From: Acidithiobacillus ferruginosus
GTDB lineage: Bacteria; Pseudomonadota; Gammaproteobacteria; Acidithiobacillales; Acidithiobacillaceae
Assembly (NCBI RefSeq): GCF_018854495.1
Contig: NZ_JABBDR010000108.1
Span: forward strand, 1 to 16,878
Length of the DNA: 16,878 bases
Direction: 5' to 3'
Shown: one piece after another, positions 6,627 through 16,492 of the stretch
How the letters are laid out: each line of letters begins with the position of its first letter
Position numbering within the stretch: position 1 is the stretch's first letter
The notes under the pieces: generated by a model
Told to the model about the DNA's origin: nothing
The model's database searches: none
What the model saw: only the letters and a program-made list of their open reading frames with translations
Program-made: the position numbers and the translations under genes

Positions 6627-7957
6627 CACCGTCCGCTAAGAGGGTTTTTGCGAATCAACCCTTCGTACTGATGCGTCAGCAAATGGCTCTGAATCTGCCC
6701 CATCAGGTCCATCATCACGACGACCACGATCAGCAGGCTCGTGCCGCCGAAATAGAATGGGACATTGTACTGCACAATGAGAAATTCTGGCAGCAAACAA
6801 ACCAGGGTCAGATATATGGCGCCCCAGAGCGTAAGCCGGGTGAGGATACGATCCATGTACTTAGCCGTATGCTCACCTGGTCGGATACCTGGCACGAAAG
6901 CTCCGGACTTTTTCAGGTTGTCCGCCGTTTCCCGAGGATTAAAGACCATGGCCGTGTAGAAAAACGCAAAAAATACGATCGCGGTTGTAAACACCACAAC
7001 GTAAAGGGCGGAGCCGGGACTCAACGCCTGACCGAAGCGCGCCAGCCACTCCATACCTGGCACATTCGCAAACCAACCTGACAGCGTCGCGGGCAGCAGT
7101 ATTATGCTGGATGCGAATATCGGTGGAATTACTCCGGACATATTCACCTTGAGCGGCATGTGGGTGCTCTGCCCGCCATATACTTTGCGACCGACCTGCC
7201 GTTTGGCGTACTGAATGGGAATACGTCTCTGCGCACTTTCCATAAACACCACAAATCCCGTCACAGCAAGCGCCAGCACAAAGAGCGCCACAACAAATAG
7301 TGGCTGAAACTGACCCGTTTTCATCAGTTCAAAGGTCGTCCCTATTGCATCTGGCAGTCCGGCAACAATTCCGGCGAAGATAATCATGGAAATGCCGTTG
7401 CCGATCCCGCGCTCGGTGATCTGTTCGCCAATCCACATCAAAAAAACCGTACCACAAGCCAAAGAAATGGTTGTGGTGAACAAGAATAGTGGGCCCGGGC
7501 TAATAACAACAGGAACATTCCCGGCATGCATCTTCTCAATCGCGATGGCGATTCCCAGACCTTGCATCAACGCCAATACGACCGTCGCATAACGTGTATA
7601 CTCCGTTATTTTGCGACGCCCGGCCTCGCCTTCCTTTTTTAGTTCCTCCAGTTTCGGGAAAACCGACCCGGCCAACTGAAAAATAATGGATGCGCTGATA
7701 TACGGCATGATCCCTAACGCAAAAACCGTCAGCCGGGAAAGCGCCCCCCCGGAGAACATGTTGAACATGCCAAGAATGGTTCCCCGTTGCTGATTAAAAA
7801 ACGTCGCCATAGCCGCTGGGTCGATTCCGGGAACGGGAATATGCGCCCCCACCCGAAAAACCAGAAGCGCGCCTAGCAAAAACAGGATGCGGTTACGTAA
7901 CTCATTGATCTTACCGGCACCCTGTGCGGCACCTCCAATGCTACGTAACCCAGCCAT
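6626..7957 (-). CDS. secY: protein translocase subunit SecY
   Basis: A 443-residue SecY, the same length as in E. coli, the ten-helix channel of the SecYEG translocon in the inner membrane. Visible landmarks are the cytosolic N-terminus before helix 1 (about 24-42), the plug region near 60-72, [14 protein letters not shown] (82-95), [14 protein letters not shown] (177-190), the long cytosolic loop with [11 protein letters not shown] (244-254), [20 protein letters not shown] (338-357), the C5-loop segment [12 protein letters not shown], and [12 protein letters not shown] in helix 10. I start at the ATG at 7957, which shares one base with the rplO stop (TGATG). The in-frame TTG at 7960 would add one residue and is less likely. 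AAGGTGGAAG lies upstream. Confidence 0.98.
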   Translation of the reverse strand: MAGLRSIGGAAQGAGKINELRNRILFLLGALLVFRVGAHIPVPGIDPAAMATFFNQQRGTILGMFNMFSGGALSRLTVFALGIMPYISASIIFQLAGSVFPKLEELKKEGEAGRRKITEYTRYATVVLALMQGLGIAIAIEKMHAGNVPVVISPGPLFLFTTTISLACGTVFLMWIGEQITERGIGNGISMIIFAGIVAGLPDAIGTTFELMKTGQFQPLFVVALFVLALAVTGFVVFMESAQRRIPIQYAKRQVGRKVYGGQSTHMPLKVNMSGVIPPIFASSIILLPATLSGWFANVPGMEWLARFGQALSPGSALYVVVFTTAIVFFAFFYTAMVFNPRETADNLKKSGAFVPGIRPGEHTAKYMDRILTRLTLWGAIYLTLVCLLPEFLIVQYNVPFYFGGTSLLIVVVVMMDLMGQIQSHLLTHQYEGLIRKNPLSGR

Positions 7958-8394
7958 CAATCTTCCACCTTTCCGCCGGCCTTTTCGATAGCCGCCCTGG
8001 CACCAGCGCTGACTCGCAGACCACGCACCGTCAACACCTGAGTGAGTTCTCCGGTCAATATAACCTTGACCGCATCGGGCGAGCCGCGAACGATGCGCCG
8101 GAGCAGCAGGCCTTCCAAATCCACCACACCGTCAATGGCTGCAGACTCCAACTGCGATAACGCCACCTCCACGACGCGAACACCCAACGTGTTACGAAAG
8201 CCACGCTTGGGAATACGTCGTTGCAAAGGCATCTGCCCGCCTTCAAAACCTACCTTATGGTAACCTCCGGACCGCGCATGCTGGCCCTTATGACCACGCC
8301 CGGCCGTCTTGCCGAAACCGCTGCCGATACCCCGCCCAACACGCCGGCGGTCCTTCTTTGAGCCCTCTGCAGGCGCGATAGTGTTTAATTTCAT
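7957..8394 (-). CDS. rplO: 50S ribosomal protein L15
   Basis: A 145-residue L15 (144 in E. coli), a late-assembling large-subunit protein. The Gly/Arg/Lys-rich extended N-terminus includes [37 protein letters not shown] and [14 protein letters not shown], which thread through 23S rRNA. A small globular C-terminal domain follows. The start codon overlaps the rpmD stop in ATGA, and the stop overlaps secY, as is usual for the spc group. Confidence 0.98.
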   Translation of the reverse strand: MKLNTIAPAEGSKKDRRRVGRGIGSGFGKTAGRGHKGQHARSGGYHKVGFEGGQMPLQRRIPKRGFRNTLGVRVVEVALSQLESAAIDGVVDLEGLLLRRIVRGSPDAVKVILTGELTQVLTVRGLRVSAGARAAIEKAGGKVED

Positions 8395-8576
8395 GACAAC
8401 TCTTCCCAGCGAAGAAGATAAGGAACCTTGTTTACCATCCCCCGAATCTCCGGGGTATCCAAACGTTCCACCGAGTGATGGGTATGGCGCAAGCCCAGTC
8501 CGGCGACGACCCGACGATGTTTCTCAGCAACGCCTATCAAACTTTTTACCAGCGTGATACGCAGACGTTTACTCAT
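8391..8576 (-). CDS. rpmD: 50S ribosomal protein L30
   Basis: A 61-residue L30 (59 in E. coli). It reads [20 protein letters not shown], then a [21 protein letters not shown] block, then MVNKVPYLL, the standard ferredoxin-like L30 pattern. The ATG at 8576 lies 8 nt inside the end of rpsE. The frame is open further upstream but those residues are a shadow of rpsE. The stop overlaps the rplO start by 4 nt, so rpsE, rpmD and rplO are probably translationally coupled. Confidence 0.97.
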   Translation of the reverse strand: MSKRLRITLVKSLIGVAEKHRRVVAGLGLRHTHHSVERLDTPEIRGMVNKVPYLLRWEELS

Positions 8577-9099
8577 CGTGTCCTCCTTGCCCGCGAATCT
8601 CCTTAAGGCTTTTACCACGTTTCATCGCGATCGCCTGGGGGCTGATCAGTTTGTTGAAGGCATCAAAGGTCGCCCGAACCACATTGATGGGGTTGTTGGA
8701 GCCCAGCGACTTGGCGACTACGTTGCGTAACCCTACTGCCTCGCAAACCGCACGCATCGCACCACCCGCAATTACACCGCTACCTTCTGGCGCTGGCCGC
8801 AACATTACCCGCGCCGCACCGTGACGACCCTCTACCGGGTACGGAATCGTACCGCCCCGCATCAAGGGTATGCTCGTCATCCACCGGCGGGCTTGGTCGG
8901 TAGCTTTTTGAATGCCTGCAGGGACTTCTTTAGCCTTTCCGCGGCCAAAGCCGACCTTTCCATCTCCGTCCCCCACGACCATGAGCGCCGCGAAACCAAA
9001 CTGCCGCCCACCTTTAACCACCTTGGAAACGCGGTTGATATGAATTAATTTTTCCTGCATTCCGTCATTGGGCTGCGTATCGCGATTTTCCCGTGCCAT
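8569..9099 (-). CDS. rpsE: 30S ribosomal protein S5
   Basis: A 176-residue S5 (167 in E. coli), a small-subunit protein at the mRNA entry that influences decoding accuracy. The double-stranded RNA-binding-like N-terminal domain has [20 protein letters not shown] and [18 protein letters not shown], and the C-terminal domain has [20 protein letters not shown] and [18 protein letters not shown] lies seven bases before the ATG at 9099. That start gives a short extra polar N-terminal stretch before the conserved region begins near residue 14. Confidence 0.98.
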   Translation of the reverse strand: MARENRDTQPNDGMQEKLIHINRVSKVVKGGRQFGFAALMVVGDGDGKVGFGRGKAKEVPAGIQKATDQARRWMTSIPLMRGGTIPYPVEGRHGAARVMLRPAPEGSGVIAGGAMRAVCEAVGLRNVVAKSLGSNNPINVVRATFDAFNKLISPQAIAMKRGKSLKEIRGQGGHDE

Positions 9100-9111
9100 C
9101 TTAGCTCTCCA

Positions 9112-9465
9112 TCAGAACGACAACCCGCCTTCACGGGCAGCGTCGGCCAAAGCTCTCACCCGACCGTGATAACGATATCCGCTCCGGTCGAATGCCACTT
9201 CCTTAACGCCCACAGCCAATGCCTTCGCTGCAACCCGTTGTCCGATTGTTGCGGCTGCCGCAACATCTGCTCCCCGCCCCATTGACGCACGCAACTCCCC
9301 CTCGAGAGTGGAGGCCTGCGCCAGAACCTTACCCTGCGCGTCATCAATCACCTGAGCATAAATATGCTTGCCCGAGCGAAAAACACAGAGTCGCGGTTTG
9401 GCCTGTGACGCAATACGTGCTCGCGTTTTACGTGCCCGCCGAAGCCTTGCCAAATTTTTATTCAT
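9112..9465 (-). CDS. rplR: 50S ribosomal protein L18
   Basis: A 117-residue L18, the E. coli length, which binds 5S rRNA with L5 in the central protuberance. The basic N-terminus [18 protein letters not shown], the segment [19 protein letters not shown], and [20 protein letters not shown] with the GGLSF terminus are family hallmarks. The ATG at 9465 is used because GAGG lies nine bases upstream. An in-frame TTG at 9480 would precede that site and add five residues without family support. Confidence 0.98.
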   Translation of the reverse strand: MNKNLARLRRARKTRARIASQAKPRLCVFRSGKHIYAQVIDDAQGKVLAQASTLEGELRASMGRGADVAAAATIGQRVAAKALAVGVKEVAFDRSGYRYHGRVRALADAAREGGLSF

Positions 9466-9483
9466 AGTAGTAAGCCTCAACCA

Positions 9484-10008
9484 TTATTTCTTCTTCGCTT
9501 CTTTACGTCTGACATTTTCTCCGGCATAACGCACGCCCTTACCCTTGTAGGGCTCCGGAGGACGATAGGCACGAATATCTGCAGCGATCTGCCCGATTTT
9601 TTGTTTATCGATTCCCCGAATGACAATCTCTGTCTGAGTCGGTGTCTCAATGGTGATGTCATCTGGCACGGGATAGTCCACGGGATGAGAAAAGCCGAGG
9701 CTCAAACTTAGGGTCTTGCCCTTCGCCTGGGCACGGTAACCTACGCCGATAATTTCCAGCTTTTGCTCATAGCCCTGGGAGACACCCTGTACCATATTAC
9801 TCAATATGGCGCGCATGGTCCCCGCTTGGGCATTCTGGTTATCCGACCATGTCAGCGACGCGCTGCCGTCGTCTATCCGCAATTCCACCGCAGGATGAAA
9901 AGGAACCGACATTTCGCCTTTAGGGCCTTTTACTACCAGGCGTTGATCTGCAACGTGGACCTCAACACCCTTAGGCAGCGGCACTGGTTGTTTCGCTACA
10001 CGAGACAT
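9484..10008 (-). CDS. rplF: 50S ribosomal protein L6
   Basis: A 174-residue L6 (177 in E. coli), a two-domain large-subunit protein near the sarcin-ricin loop and the factor-binding site. Recognisable parts are [32 protein letters not shown], the [20 protein letters not shown] link between repeats, [12 protein letters not shown], and the C-terminal [20 protein letters not shown]. The start has a GGGGGAAC site upstream. The gene lies between rpsH and rplR with 12 and 18 nt gaps. Confidence 0.98.
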   Translation of the reverse strand: MSRVAKQPVPLPKGVEVHVADQRLVVKGPKGEMSVPFHPAVELRIDDGSASLTWSDNQNAQAGTMRAILSNMVQGVSQGYEQKLEIIGVGYRAQAKGKTLSLSLGFSHPVDYPVPDDITIETPTQTEIVIRGIDKQKIGQIAADIRAYRPPEPYKGKGVRYAGENVRRKEAKKK

Positions 10009-10020
10009 TTTCGTTCCCCC

Positions 10021-10416
10021 TCAGGATACGACGCAGAGAACTTCACCACCAATCCCGGCGCTACGGGCCGCGCGGTCGGTCATAATTCCCTGAGACGTTG
10101 AGATAATGGCAATACCGAAGCCGTCACGCACGCGCGGCAAATCTTCCGCACCACGGTAAACGCGGACACCAGGCCGGCTAACTCGCCGAATTTCCGCGAT
10201 CACACCCGCACCAGCATAATACTTCAAAGTCAGATCGAGAACGGGGTGACCGTTCGCGACGTCCTCTTTTACTTCCTGAATATAGCCTTCTTCCACCAGA
10301 ACCCGTGCGATCGCACGTTTCAGCTTAGAAGCGGGCATCCGCACTTTCGCCTTATTTACCTGTTGCGCATTACGAATGCGCGTCAGCATATCAGCAATAG
10401 GATCCGTCACGCTCAT
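10021..10416 (-). CDS. rpsH: 30S ribosomal protein S8
   Basis: A 131-residue S8 (130 in E. coli), a primary 16S rRNA-binding protein and, in E. coli, the translational repressor of the spc operon. It begins [18 protein letters not shown], continues with [21 protein letters not shown], and ends with the canonical segments [12 protein letters not shown] and [20 protein letters not shown] before GGEVLCVV. The position after rpsN and before rplF is standard. I could not identify by eye an S8 target at the rplX-rplE junction, where E. coli has one. Confidence 0.98.
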   Translation of the reverse strand: MSVTDPIADMLTRIRNAQQVNKAKVRMPASKLKRAIARVLVEEGYIQEVKEDVANGHPVLDLTLKYYAGAGVIAEIRRVSRPGVRVYRGAEDLPRVRDGFGIAIISTSQGIMTDRAARSAGIGGEVLCVVS

Positions 10417-10425
10417 CGTGTTTCC

Positions 10426-10611
10426 TCACCAGCTCGCTTTAACGATACCGGGAATTGACCCAGCCGACGCATGCTTACGAAAGCACAGACGGCACAAGCC
10501 GAACTTCCGATAGTAACCGCGTGAACGCCCGCACAATTTGCACCGGTGATACGCACGCACTTTAAATTTTGGAGTCCTTTCAGACTTTGCGATTAACGAT
10601 TTCTTTGCCAC
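10426..10611 (-). CDS. rpsN: 30S ribosomal protein S14, short zinc-binding (type Z) form
   Basis: A 61-residue S14, the length of the zinc form; enteric bacteria have a form of about 101 residues without the zinc site. Cys24-x2-Cys27 and Cys40-x2-Cys43 lie in [20 protein letters not shown] and RLCFRK, and the protein ends [11 protein letters not shown]. It sits in the small-subunit head. The start is GTG at 10611, supported by AAGGAG eight bases upstream. It takes the place normally held by the long S14 in the spc group, between rplE and rpsH, so it looks like the resident gene and not a zinc-responsive extra copy. Confidence 0.97.
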   Translation of the reverse strand: MAKKSLIAKSERTPKFKVRAYHRCKLCGRSRGYYRKFGLCRLCFRKHASAGSIPGIVKASW

Positions 10612-10624
10612 GCGTCAAACTCCT

Positions 10625-11167
10625 TCAAGGCCGGAAGGGCATCTTGAAGGCTTTCAACAGCCCAAGGCCCTCTTCATCATTCTTGGCGGTGGTGGTAAAC
10701 ACCACGTCCAACCCGCGCAAACGATCGATTTTGTCATATTCGATTTCCGGGAATATGATCTGCTCTTTCACGCCCATCGTATAATTTCCACGCCCATCAA
10801 AAGACTTTGGCGAAAGCCCGCGAAAGTCCCGGATTCGAGGGATAGCGACACTGACGAGGCGGTCTAAAAACTCGTACATCACGATCCCTCGCAACGTCAC
10901 CATACATCCAATCGGATAGCCATCGCGAATTTTAAATGCCGCCACAGACTTTCGCGCACGCGTGACCACCGGCTTCTGCCCCGCGATCCTGGTCATGTCC
11001 CCCACAGCAGCTTCCAGCACTTTTTTATCGCCAACCGCCTCGCCGACCCCCATGTTCAGAGTGATCTTAAGCAATTTTGGCACTTCCATGACACTACTGA
11101 AGCCAAACTCCTGCATCAGTTTGGGCGCAATGGATGTTTTATACAACGCATGTAAACGTGCTTCCAT
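10625..11167 (-). CDS. rplE: 50S ribosomal protein L5
   Basis: A 180-residue L5 (179 in E. coli), which carries 5S rRNA and helps form bridge B1b to the small-subunit head. Hallmarks are [20 protein letters not shown], the [20 protein letters not shown] segment, [20 protein letters not shown] with [12 protein letters not shown], and the C-terminal [20 protein letters not shown] and [20 protein letters not shown] precedes the ATG. Gaps to rplX and rpsN are 14 and 13 nt. Confidence 0.98.
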   Translation of the reverse strand: MEARLHALYKTSIAPKLMQEFGFSSVMEVPKLLKITLNMGVGEAVGDKKVLEAAVGDMTRIAGQKPVVTRARKSVAAFKIRDGYPIGCMVTLRGIVMYEFLDRLVSVAIPRIRDFRGLSPKSFDGRGNYTMGVKEQIIFPEIEYDKIDRLRGLDVVFTTTAKNDEEGLGLLKAFKMPFRP

Positions 11168-11181
11168 ATTATTTCCCTTGC

Positions 11182-11502
11182 TTAACGGCGGCCAATGACT
11201 TCGCCGTTGCTCTTAAAAACACGCACTTTCTGCCCATCCTCAAGCACTTTATAACCGATGCGATCCCCACCGCCGGTTGCGGCATTGAAAATTGCCACGT
11301 TTGATACGTGAATAGGCGCCTCTTTCTCCACGATACCGCCCGCTTTACCCATGCGATCCGGACGAACATGGCGTTTGATCATATTCACCTTTTCAACCAG
11401 TACCCGCGAGTCCTCCCGAAGCACCTTGAGCACCTTACCGCGCTTACCCTTGTCTTTGCCGGCGAGAATCACTACCTCATCATCCTTACGTACCTTCAAC
11501 AT
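11182..11502 (-). CDS. rplX: 50S ribosomal protein L24
   Basis: A 106-residue L24 (104 in E. coli), one of the two assembly initiators of the large subunit. It has an N-terminal KOW motif: [20 protein letters not shown]. Later segments [20 protein letters not shown] and [18 protein letters not shown] are typical. Two in-frame ATGs compete. I choose 11502, because AGGGG lies six bases upstream of it but touches the ATG at 11508, which would add two residues. The gap to the rplN stop is only a few bases, so coupling is likely. Confidence 0.97.
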   Translation of the reverse strand: MLKVRKDDEVVILAGKDKGKRGKVLKVLREDSRVLVEKVNMIKRHVRPDRMGKAGGIVEKEAPIHVSNVAIFNAATGGGDRIGYKVLEDGQKVRVFKSNGEVIGRR

Positions 11503-11508
11503 GGTCAT

Positions 11509-11513
11509 CCCCT
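11509..11513 (-). promoter_or_regulatory. Shine-Dalgarno site that favours the second rplX start
   Basis: AGGGG on the minus strand overlaps the rplN stop (TAG) and is directly adjacent to the ATG at 11508, but six bases before the ATG at 11502. Spacing favours the second ATG. Confidence 0.65.
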
Positions 11514-11880
11514 ACAACACTTCCGGCGCCAAAGAAATGATCTTCATAAAATTTGCCCCGCGCAGTTCACGCGTAACCGGGCCAAAAATACGTGTCCCAA
11601 TAGGTTGCAACTGATTATTCAGAAGCACTGCAGCGTTGCTGTCAAAGCGAATCAGGGATCCATCTTCTCGGCGCACGCCCTTGCGCGTGCGCACCACGAG
11701 CGCGTTATATACGTCGCCTTTTTTTACCTTGCCGCGCGGGACCGCATCCTTGATGCTGACCTTGATAACGTCACCGATATCCGCATAACGCCGATGTGAA
11801 CCGCCAAGCACTTTAATACACATCACTTCTCGCGCTCCGCTGTTGTCCGCGACGTTGAGCCTTGTCTGTGTTTGTATCAT
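11512..11880 (-). CDS. rplN: 50S ribosomal protein L14
   Basis: A 122-residue L14 (123 in E. coli) at the subunit interface, contacting 16S rRNA and taking part in bridges B5 and B8. Hallmarks: [20 protein letters not shown], the [20 protein letters not shown] segment, [20 protein letters not shown], and [13 protein letters not shown] near the C-terminus. GAGGGAGA precedes the ATG. Its first four bases overlap the rpsQ stop (ATGA). In E. coli this junction separates the S10 and spc operons; here they are joined by overlap. Confidence 0.98.
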
Positions 11881-12152
11881 GCGTTATCTCCCTCTATGAC
11901 ACCTTCGGCGAGCACACTTACCAAACGCCAACTTTTAGTTTTCGATAACGGGCGACACTCCTCGATTTTTACGATATCCCCGATATGGCAGATATTTTCC
12001 GCATCATGGGCATGAAATTTCTTGGACCGCCGAATGTATTTTTTATAAAGTGGATGCTGAATACGACGCTCAACATTCACCACTATACTTTTATCCATCA
12101 GGTTGCTGACTACCGTACCAACCAGACTACGCGGATTTTTCGCCTCGGTCAT
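11877..12152 (-). CDS. rpsQ: 30S ribosomal protein S17
   Basis: A 91-residue S17 (84 in E. coli), an OB-fold primary binder of the 5' domain of 16S rRNA. Recognised by [20 protein letters not shown], then [38 protein letters not shown], and a C-terminal acidic tail that is slightly longer than in E. coli. It overlaps rpmC upstream and rplN downstream by 4 nt each (ATGA), so all three are probably translated as a coupled set. Confidence 0.98.
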
Positions 12153-12346
12153 GAGTGCGCTTCCTTCTTCACGGTAATAGCTGTCCGTACGCGCGCAATA
12201 TCACGACGCACAGTGCGTAAACGGGACGTCTTGGCCAATTGGCCGGTTGCATGTTGCATCCGCAATCTGAATTGCTCCTCCAAAAGGACCAGCAATTGAG
12301 CCTGACAACCCGCTAAATCAAGTTTCTGAACCGCCTGAGCTTTCAT
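12149..12346 (-). CDS. rpmC: 50S ribosomal protein L29
   Basis: A 65-residue L29 (63 in E. coli), a two-helix protein at the exit of the peptide tunnel and part of the docking site for trigger factor and SRP. The segment [20 protein letters not shown] (21-40) and [14 protein letters not shown] (44-57) match the family core. The N-terminal segment, with a Cys at 14, is less typical. It overlaps rplP and rpsQ by 4 nt each. Confidence 0.96.
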
Positions 12347-12759
12347 CCCATCACCCGTCTACTTACAAATGCTGTCTGTACCGGAAGCTTGGCCGCACCC
12401 AGCGCGAATGCTTCCCGCGCGATCTCTTCCGTTACACCTTCCATTTCATAAAGCACCTTGCCGGGCTGAATCAGCGCCACCCAATATTCCGGGTTGCCCT
12501 TACCCTTGCCCATACGCACCTCGGCAGGCTTTTTACTGATTGGTTTGTCCGGAAAAATGCGTATCCAGATGCGCCCGCCCCGTTTCACATGACGGCTGAT
12601 GGCGCGCCGTGCGGCTTCAAGCTGACGCGCAGTGATACGGCCGCGACCAACGGCCTTGAGACCGAACTCACCAAAGCTCACTTTGCTTCCGCGCGTAGCG
12701 ATACCTCGGTTACGCCCCTTGTGTTGTTTACGAAATTTTGTACGTTTTGGCTGCAGCAT
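12343..12759 (-). CDS. rplP: 50S ribosomal protein L16
   Basis: A 138-residue L16 (136 in E. coli), which binds near the A-site tRNA elbow and completes the peptidyl transferase region. It starts [19 protein letters not shown] and has [20 protein letters not shown], the [20 protein letters not shown] segment with Arg82 (the residue hydroxylated in E. coli L16 as Arg81), and [20 protein letters not shown]. The stop overlaps the rpmC start. The gap to rpsC is 12 nt. Confidence 0.98.
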   Translation of the reverse strand: MLQPKRTKFRKQHKGRNRGIATRGSKVSFGEFGLKAVGRGRITARQLEAARRAISRHVKRGGRIWIRIFPDKPISKKPAEVRMGKGKGNPEYWVALIQPGKVLYEMEGVTEEIAREAFALGAAKLPVQTAFVSRRVMG

Positions 12760-12771
12760 CGGAAACCCCCG

Positions 12772-13434
12772 TCACTTCTGGCGGGCAGCGGCCGTTTGTG
12801 CCGTGCTCCACTCCAGGATTTCACCCTTGAAAATCCATACCTTCACCCCAATTATTCCGTAGGTGGTGTTGGCCTCGGCGAAACCGTAGTCAATATCAGC
12901 GCGCAACGTGTGAAGCGGAACGCGACCCTCTCGATACCATTCAGTACGGGCAATTTCAGCCCCACCTAAACGACCGGCACAGTTAATGCGCATGCCTAAC
13001 GCACCGAAACGCATGGCGTTGGTAACAGCGCGTTTCATGGCCCGCCGGAACATAATACGACGGACGAGTTGCTGCGCTACGCTTTCTGCCACCAACTGCG
13101 CGTCCAGCTCAGGCTTGCGGATTTCCTCCACATTGATATGCACGGGAACCCCCATGCGCTTTTGTACGTCATGCCGAAGCTTTTCAATATCTTCGCCCTT
13201 TTTACCGATCACAATACCCGGTCGGGCGGTATGTACGGTAATGCGCGCACTACGCGCTGGGCGCTCAATAATAATGTCAGAAACCGCCCCGCCTGCAAGT
13301 CGCTCCCGAATAAACTGCCGGACCTTGATATCTTCAAGCAGCTTCTCCTGGAAGTCGCCTTTGCCATACCACCGGGAATTCCAATTCTTAATGATTCCCA
13401 GACGCAGTCCGATTGGATTGGTTTTTTGTCCCAT
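12772..13434 (-). CDS. rpsC: 30S ribosomal protein S3
   Basis: A 220-residue S3 (233 in E. coli, which has a longer tail). It forms part of the mRNA entry tunnel and, with S4 and S5, the helicase region. The type II KH domain (about 39-110) has the GKKG loop at 77-80 in [15 protein letters not shown]. The S3 C-terminal domain has [40 protein letters not shown] and [14 protein letters not shown] use the ATG at 13434, giving the family start [13 protein letters not shown], with GAGG upstream. The TTG at 13458 would run back into rplV. Confidence 0.98.
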   Translation of the reverse strand: MGQKTNPIGLRLGIIKNWNSRWYGKGDFQEKLLEDIKVRQFIRERLAGGAVSDIIIERPARSARITVHTARPGIVIGKKGEDIEKLRHDVQKRMGVPVHINVEEIRKPELDAQLVAESVAQQLVRRIMFRRAMKRAVTNAMRFGALGMRINCAGRLGGAEIARTEWYREGRVPLHTLRADIDYGFAEANTTYGIIGVKVWIFKGEILEWSTAQTAAARQK

Positions 13435-13441
13435 AGGTTCC

Positions 13442-13777
13442 TCAGTAAACCTCTGCAACTACAACGGTGATATGGCTGGTACGCTTCAGAATCCGCGAGC
13501 CGCGACCTTTCGCTCTGGCCGCAAACCGCTTCAGTACGGCACCACCATCAATCATGATCTGCTCGACCACCAGGGCGTCGACATCGGCGCCTTCGTTATT
13601 CTCGGCATTCGCGATTGCCGATTCCAAACACTTACGGATGGGCAAGGCGGCCTTTTTAGTAGTGAAGCGCAGAATCTCTAACGCTTTCCCCACCGGCTGT
13701 CCGCGTACCAGATCTGCTACAAGACGCGCCTTCTGGGGCGACATCTGTAATCCTTTAAGCACGGCTGATGATTTCAT
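13442..13777 (-). CDS. rplV: 50S ribosomal protein L22
   Basis: A 111-residue L22 (110 in E. coli), whose long beta-hairpin lines the peptide exit tunnel and with L4 forms its constriction. Hallmarks are [20 protein letters not shown], the [18 protein letters not shown] segment, and the hairpin region [20 protein letters not shown]. Two adjacent ATGs occur. The second (13777) is chosen because the GGGGAGGA site would touch the first (13780). The hairpin has no obvious macrolide-resistance-type deletion. Confidence 0.97.
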   Translation of the reverse strand: MKSSAVLKGLQMSPQKARLVADLVRGQPVGKALEILRFTTKKAALPIRKCLESAIANAENNEGADVDALVVEQIMIDGGAVLKRFAARAKGRGSRILKRTSHITVVVAEVY

Positions 13778-13789
13778 CATTCCTCCCCT

Positions 13790-14065
13790 TTAGCGCTTGG
13801 CTTTCTTGTCAGCGACGTGGCCCTTGAAGGTCCGCGTCAAAGCAAATTCACCGAGCTTATGACCCACCATATTCTCGTTAACAACTACCGGAATATGCTG
13901 ACGGCCGTTATGAACGCTAATGGTCAATCCAATGAAATCGGGTGTAATCGTAGAACGGCGCGACCATGTTTTGATCGGCCGACGGCTGTTACTCGCCTGA
14001 GCACTCTGCACTTTGCGGTCCAGATGTTCATCAATGAACGGACCTTTTTTAATCGAACGTGGCAC
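13790..14065 (-). CDS. rpsS: 30S ribosomal protein S19
   Basis: A 91-residue S19 (92 in E. coli), in the small-subunit head with S13. It reads [19 protein letters not shown], then a [20 protein letters not shown] segment, [20 protein letters not shown], and [19 protein letters not shown]. The start codon is GTG, confirmed by AAGGGG seven bases upstream. It lies between rplB and rplV in standard order. Confidence 0.98.
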   Translation of the reverse strand: MPRSIKKGPFIDEHLDRKVQSAQASNSRRPIKTWSRRSTITPDFIGLTISVHNGRQHIPVVVNENMVGHKLGEFALTRTFKGHVADKKAKR

Positions 14066-14083
14066 GTGAAATCCCCTTAACCA

Positions 14084-14908
14084 CTAACGCGAACGACGAC
14101 GCACAATCATATTACTCGTACGCTTGTTTCTACGAGTACGGTAACCCTTGGTCGGTTGGCCCCACGGCGATACCGGGTGGCGACCACCGGAAGTACGGCC
14201 TTCGCCACCACCATGTGGGTGGTCAACCGGATTCATCGCCACACCACGAACTGTTGGCCGCACACCCCGCCAGCGCGTTGCTCCCGCCTTTCCCAACTGA
14301 CGAGATCCATGTTCTTCATTGCCAACCTCACCTATAGTAGCGCGGCAGGATACATGAATTCTGCGGACTTCACCAGAGCGCAAGCGCAGCTGGGCGTAAT
14401 CGCCGTCACGGGCCATGAGCTGAACCGATGCGCCAGCGGATCGAGCAATCTGTCCGCCCTTGCCTGGGCGCATCTCAACGTTATGAACCACTGATCCCAC
14501 CGGGATACCGCGAAGTGGCATACAGTTACCGGGCTTTATGGGCGTCTGCTCCGCGGAAAGCACCGGATCGCCGACAGACATGCCTTTTGCCGCAAGGATA
14601 TAGCGACGTTCACCGTCGACATAACAAATCAACGCAATATGGGCGGAGCGATTGGGATCGTATTCCAAGCGTTCTACCTTGCCAGGTATGTCTAGTTTAT
14701 TACGCTTAAAATCCACCAGCCGATAATGGGACTTGTGTCCGCCCCCCTGGTGCCGCCGAGTAACCCGCCCAAGATTGTTGCGACCGCCACTATGAGATTG
14801 CACCTCCACCAGCGCGGAGTGCGGGTTCCCTTTATGAAGACGTGTGTCGACGGTTTTTACCACGAAACGCCGCCCTGCAGAGGTCGGTTTGGTTTTAATC
14901 AGTGCCAT
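14084..14908 (-). CDS. rplB: 50S ribosomal protein L2
   Basis: A 274-residue L2 (273 in E. coli), a conserved large-subunit protein needed for subunit association and close to the peptidyl transferase centre. The N-terminal OB-like domain has [20 protein letters not shown] (41-60) and LVDFKRNK. The SH3-like domain has [20 protein letters not shown] (130-149) and [14 protein letters not shown]. The C-terminal extension has [14 protein letters not shown] at 225-238, with His230 matching E. coli His229. The ATG follows a GGGATAAC site. Confidence 0.99.
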   Translation of the reverse strand: MALIKTKPTSAGRRFVVKTVDTRLHKGNPHSALVEVQSHSGGRNNLGRVTRRHQGGGHKSHYRLVDFKRNKLDIPGKVERLEYDPNRSAHIALICYVDGERRYILAAKGMSVGDPVLSAEQTPIKPGNCMPLRGIPVGSVVHNVEMRPGKGGQIARSAGASVQLMARDGDYAQLRLRSGEVRRIHVSCRATIGEVGNEEHGSRQLGKAGATRWRGVRPTVRGVAMNPVDHPHGGGEGRTSGGRHPVSPWGQPTKGYRTRRNKRTSNMIVRRRSR

Positions 14909-14924
14909 GTGTTATCCCTTTTCC

Positions 14925-15218
14925 TCAGGCAACGCCGTAATCTATGCTGCTGCCCTCGGCCAGCCGTACATAGGCTTTTTTCCAGGACGAGCGACGCCCG
15001 ACATGGCGACCTACACGCTTTTCCTTTCCCAAATAGTTACAGGTCTGAACAGAAAGAACCTGAACCTCAAAAAGTTTTTCAACTGCCGACCTGATCTCGC
15101 GCTTCGTGGCATCGCGAGCGACCTTAAATACGAACTGATTCGCCTGCTGCTGCACCATCGTGCTTTTTTCACTGATCACAGGCGCCAGCAAGACCAGATA
15201 CTTACGCTCAGCGTTCAT
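14925..15218 (-). CDS. rplW: 50S ribosomal protein L23
   Basis: A 97-residue L23 (100 in E. coli), at the tunnel exit and the main docking protein for trigger factor and SRP. Recognised by [40 protein letters not shown] and [19 protein letters not shown], then [13 protein letters not shown]. The exposed Glu of the VISEKS segment corresponds to the chaperone-contact residue known in E. coli. Its start overlaps the rplD stop by 4 nt. Confidence 0.97.
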   Translation of the reverse strand: MNAERKYLVLLAPVISEKSTMVQQQANQFVFKVARDATKREIRSAVEKLFEVQVLSVQTCNYLGKEKRVGRHVGRRSSWKKAYVRLAEGSSIDYGVA

Positions 15219-15832
15219 CCATACACCTCACCTAACCTGGCTGCTGCTTCAACATCCAGTAATACTCGGCCATATTGGAGCAGATCGGCAGGACCGATAT
15301 CCTGCCATCCGGCGATACCCACTCTCGGAAAATTCCGCAAGCCCAGAAAAAGATTCAACGGTACTTCCCCCATGACGAGCAGAACATTATCTCCTCCTGC
15401 GCGACTTAACCAATCCCTACCCAGGCGGCTTCGTGGTTCTCCGAAATCTTCCTGCTGAATGATTTGCAAACGACCCTGGCGTAGCAATTCCGCTAGTACG
15501 GTCCGCATTGCCCCGGCCCACATTTTCTTGTTGACCTTCTGCGTGTAGTTTTCATTTCCGCCGGGAAAAGCTCGCCCACCACCGCGCCAGATGGGGCTGC
15601 GAATACTGCCCGCGCGAGCCCGCCCCGTACCTTTCTGTTTCCATGGTTTACGTCCGCCACCGCGCACTGCCGCACGATTCTTCTGTACGGCGTTGGCCGA
15701 ACGCATGCCGGCCATCTGGGCCACCACCACCTGATGCAGCAACGCCTCGTTATAAGGCACACCAAAAACACCATCGGCGATCTCGATTTCGCTGCTCTTC
15801 CCGGTGGTCACTTCCAAGCTTTGCACTTGCAT
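15215..15832 (-). CDS. rplD: 50S ribosomal protein L4
   Basis: A 205-residue L4 (201 in E. coli). A globular domain and a long tunnel-lining loop are present; the loop region contains [20 protein letters not shown] and [14 protein letters not shown]. In E. coli free L4 shuts down the S10 operon by acting on the leader upstream of rpsJ and on RNase E; no such leader is present at rpsJ here. The ATG at 15832 is chosen because AGGAG, overlapping the rplC stop, lies seven bases upstream. An earlier in-frame start would add six residues. Confidence 0.98.
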   Translation of the reverse strand: MQVQSLEVTTGKSSEIEIADGVFGVPYNEALLHQVVVAQMAGMRSANAVQKNRAAVRGGGRKPWKQKGTGRARAGSIRSPIWRGGGRAFPGGNENYTQKVNKKMWAGAMRTVLAELLRQGRLQIIQQEDFGEPRSRLGRDWLSRAGGDNVLLVMGEVPLNLFLGLRNFPRVGIAGWQDIGPADLLQYGRVLLDVEAAARLGEVYG

Positions 15833-15842
15833 TGTTTTTCTC

Positions 15843-16475
15843 CTAACCACGCACGGCGGGACGAATCATCACGTCCCCGTCTCGCGCACCAGGGACGGCA
15901 CCCTTGATCATGAGCAGGCGACGATTGGCATCGATGCGTACCAACTCCAGATTGAGTGTTGTGACCTGTTCTGCGCCCAGGTGTCCGGCCATTTTCTTGC
16001 CCTTAAACACGCGGCCCGGCGTCTGGCGACAGCCGATGGATCCTGGTGCACGGTGGGACAAGGAGTTACCATGACTCGCCCGGTTACTCCGGAAATTATG
16101 GCGCTTGATGGCGCCGGCGAAGCCCTTACCTTTGCTCACGCCCGACACATCCACGCGCTGCCCTTCAGCGAAAATGTCCAGATCAATGTCCATACCGCAC
16201 GCATAATCAGCAGTGTCTGCCACGCGGAATTCCCGTAATAGCCGCCCGGGAGCGATGCCATTTTTACGAAAGTGTCCTGCCAAAGCAGAGGTTACCCGCT
16301 GTGGACGGCGCGTACCGGTTGCCACCTGCACTGCACAGTAACCGTCAGTGGCGATATCTTTAACCTGTGCCACCGTATTCGGCGCCACATGAATGACGGT
16401 TACCGGCAGCACACGCCCGTCGTCTGCAACGATGCGCGTCATACCTACTTTCCGTCCGATCAGGCCCATTACCAT
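15843..16475 (-). CDS. rplC: 50S ribosomal protein L3
   Basis: A 210-residue L3 (209 in E. coli), an assembly initiator whose extension reaches the peptidyl transferase centre. Hallmarks are [29 protein letters not shown] [30 protein letters not shown] and [17 protein letters not shown]. Gln151 matches the glutamine methylated by PrmB in E. coli (Gln150). The start at 16475 gives AGGA seven bases upstream; an ATG two codons later matches the shorter family N-terminus but is too far from that site. Confidence 0.98.
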   Translation of the reverse strand: MVMGLIGRKVGMTRIVADDGRVLPVTVIHVAPNTVAQVKDIATDGYCAVQVATGTRRPQRVTSALAGHFRKNGIAPGRLLREFRVADTADYACGMDIDLDIFAEGQRVDVSGVSKGKGFAGAIKRHNFRSNRASHGNSLSHRAPGSIGCRQTPGRVFKGKKMAGHLGAEQVTTLNLELVRIDANRRLLMIKGAVPGARDGDVMIRPAVRG

Positions 16476-16492
16476 TGTATCGTCCTTTATAA

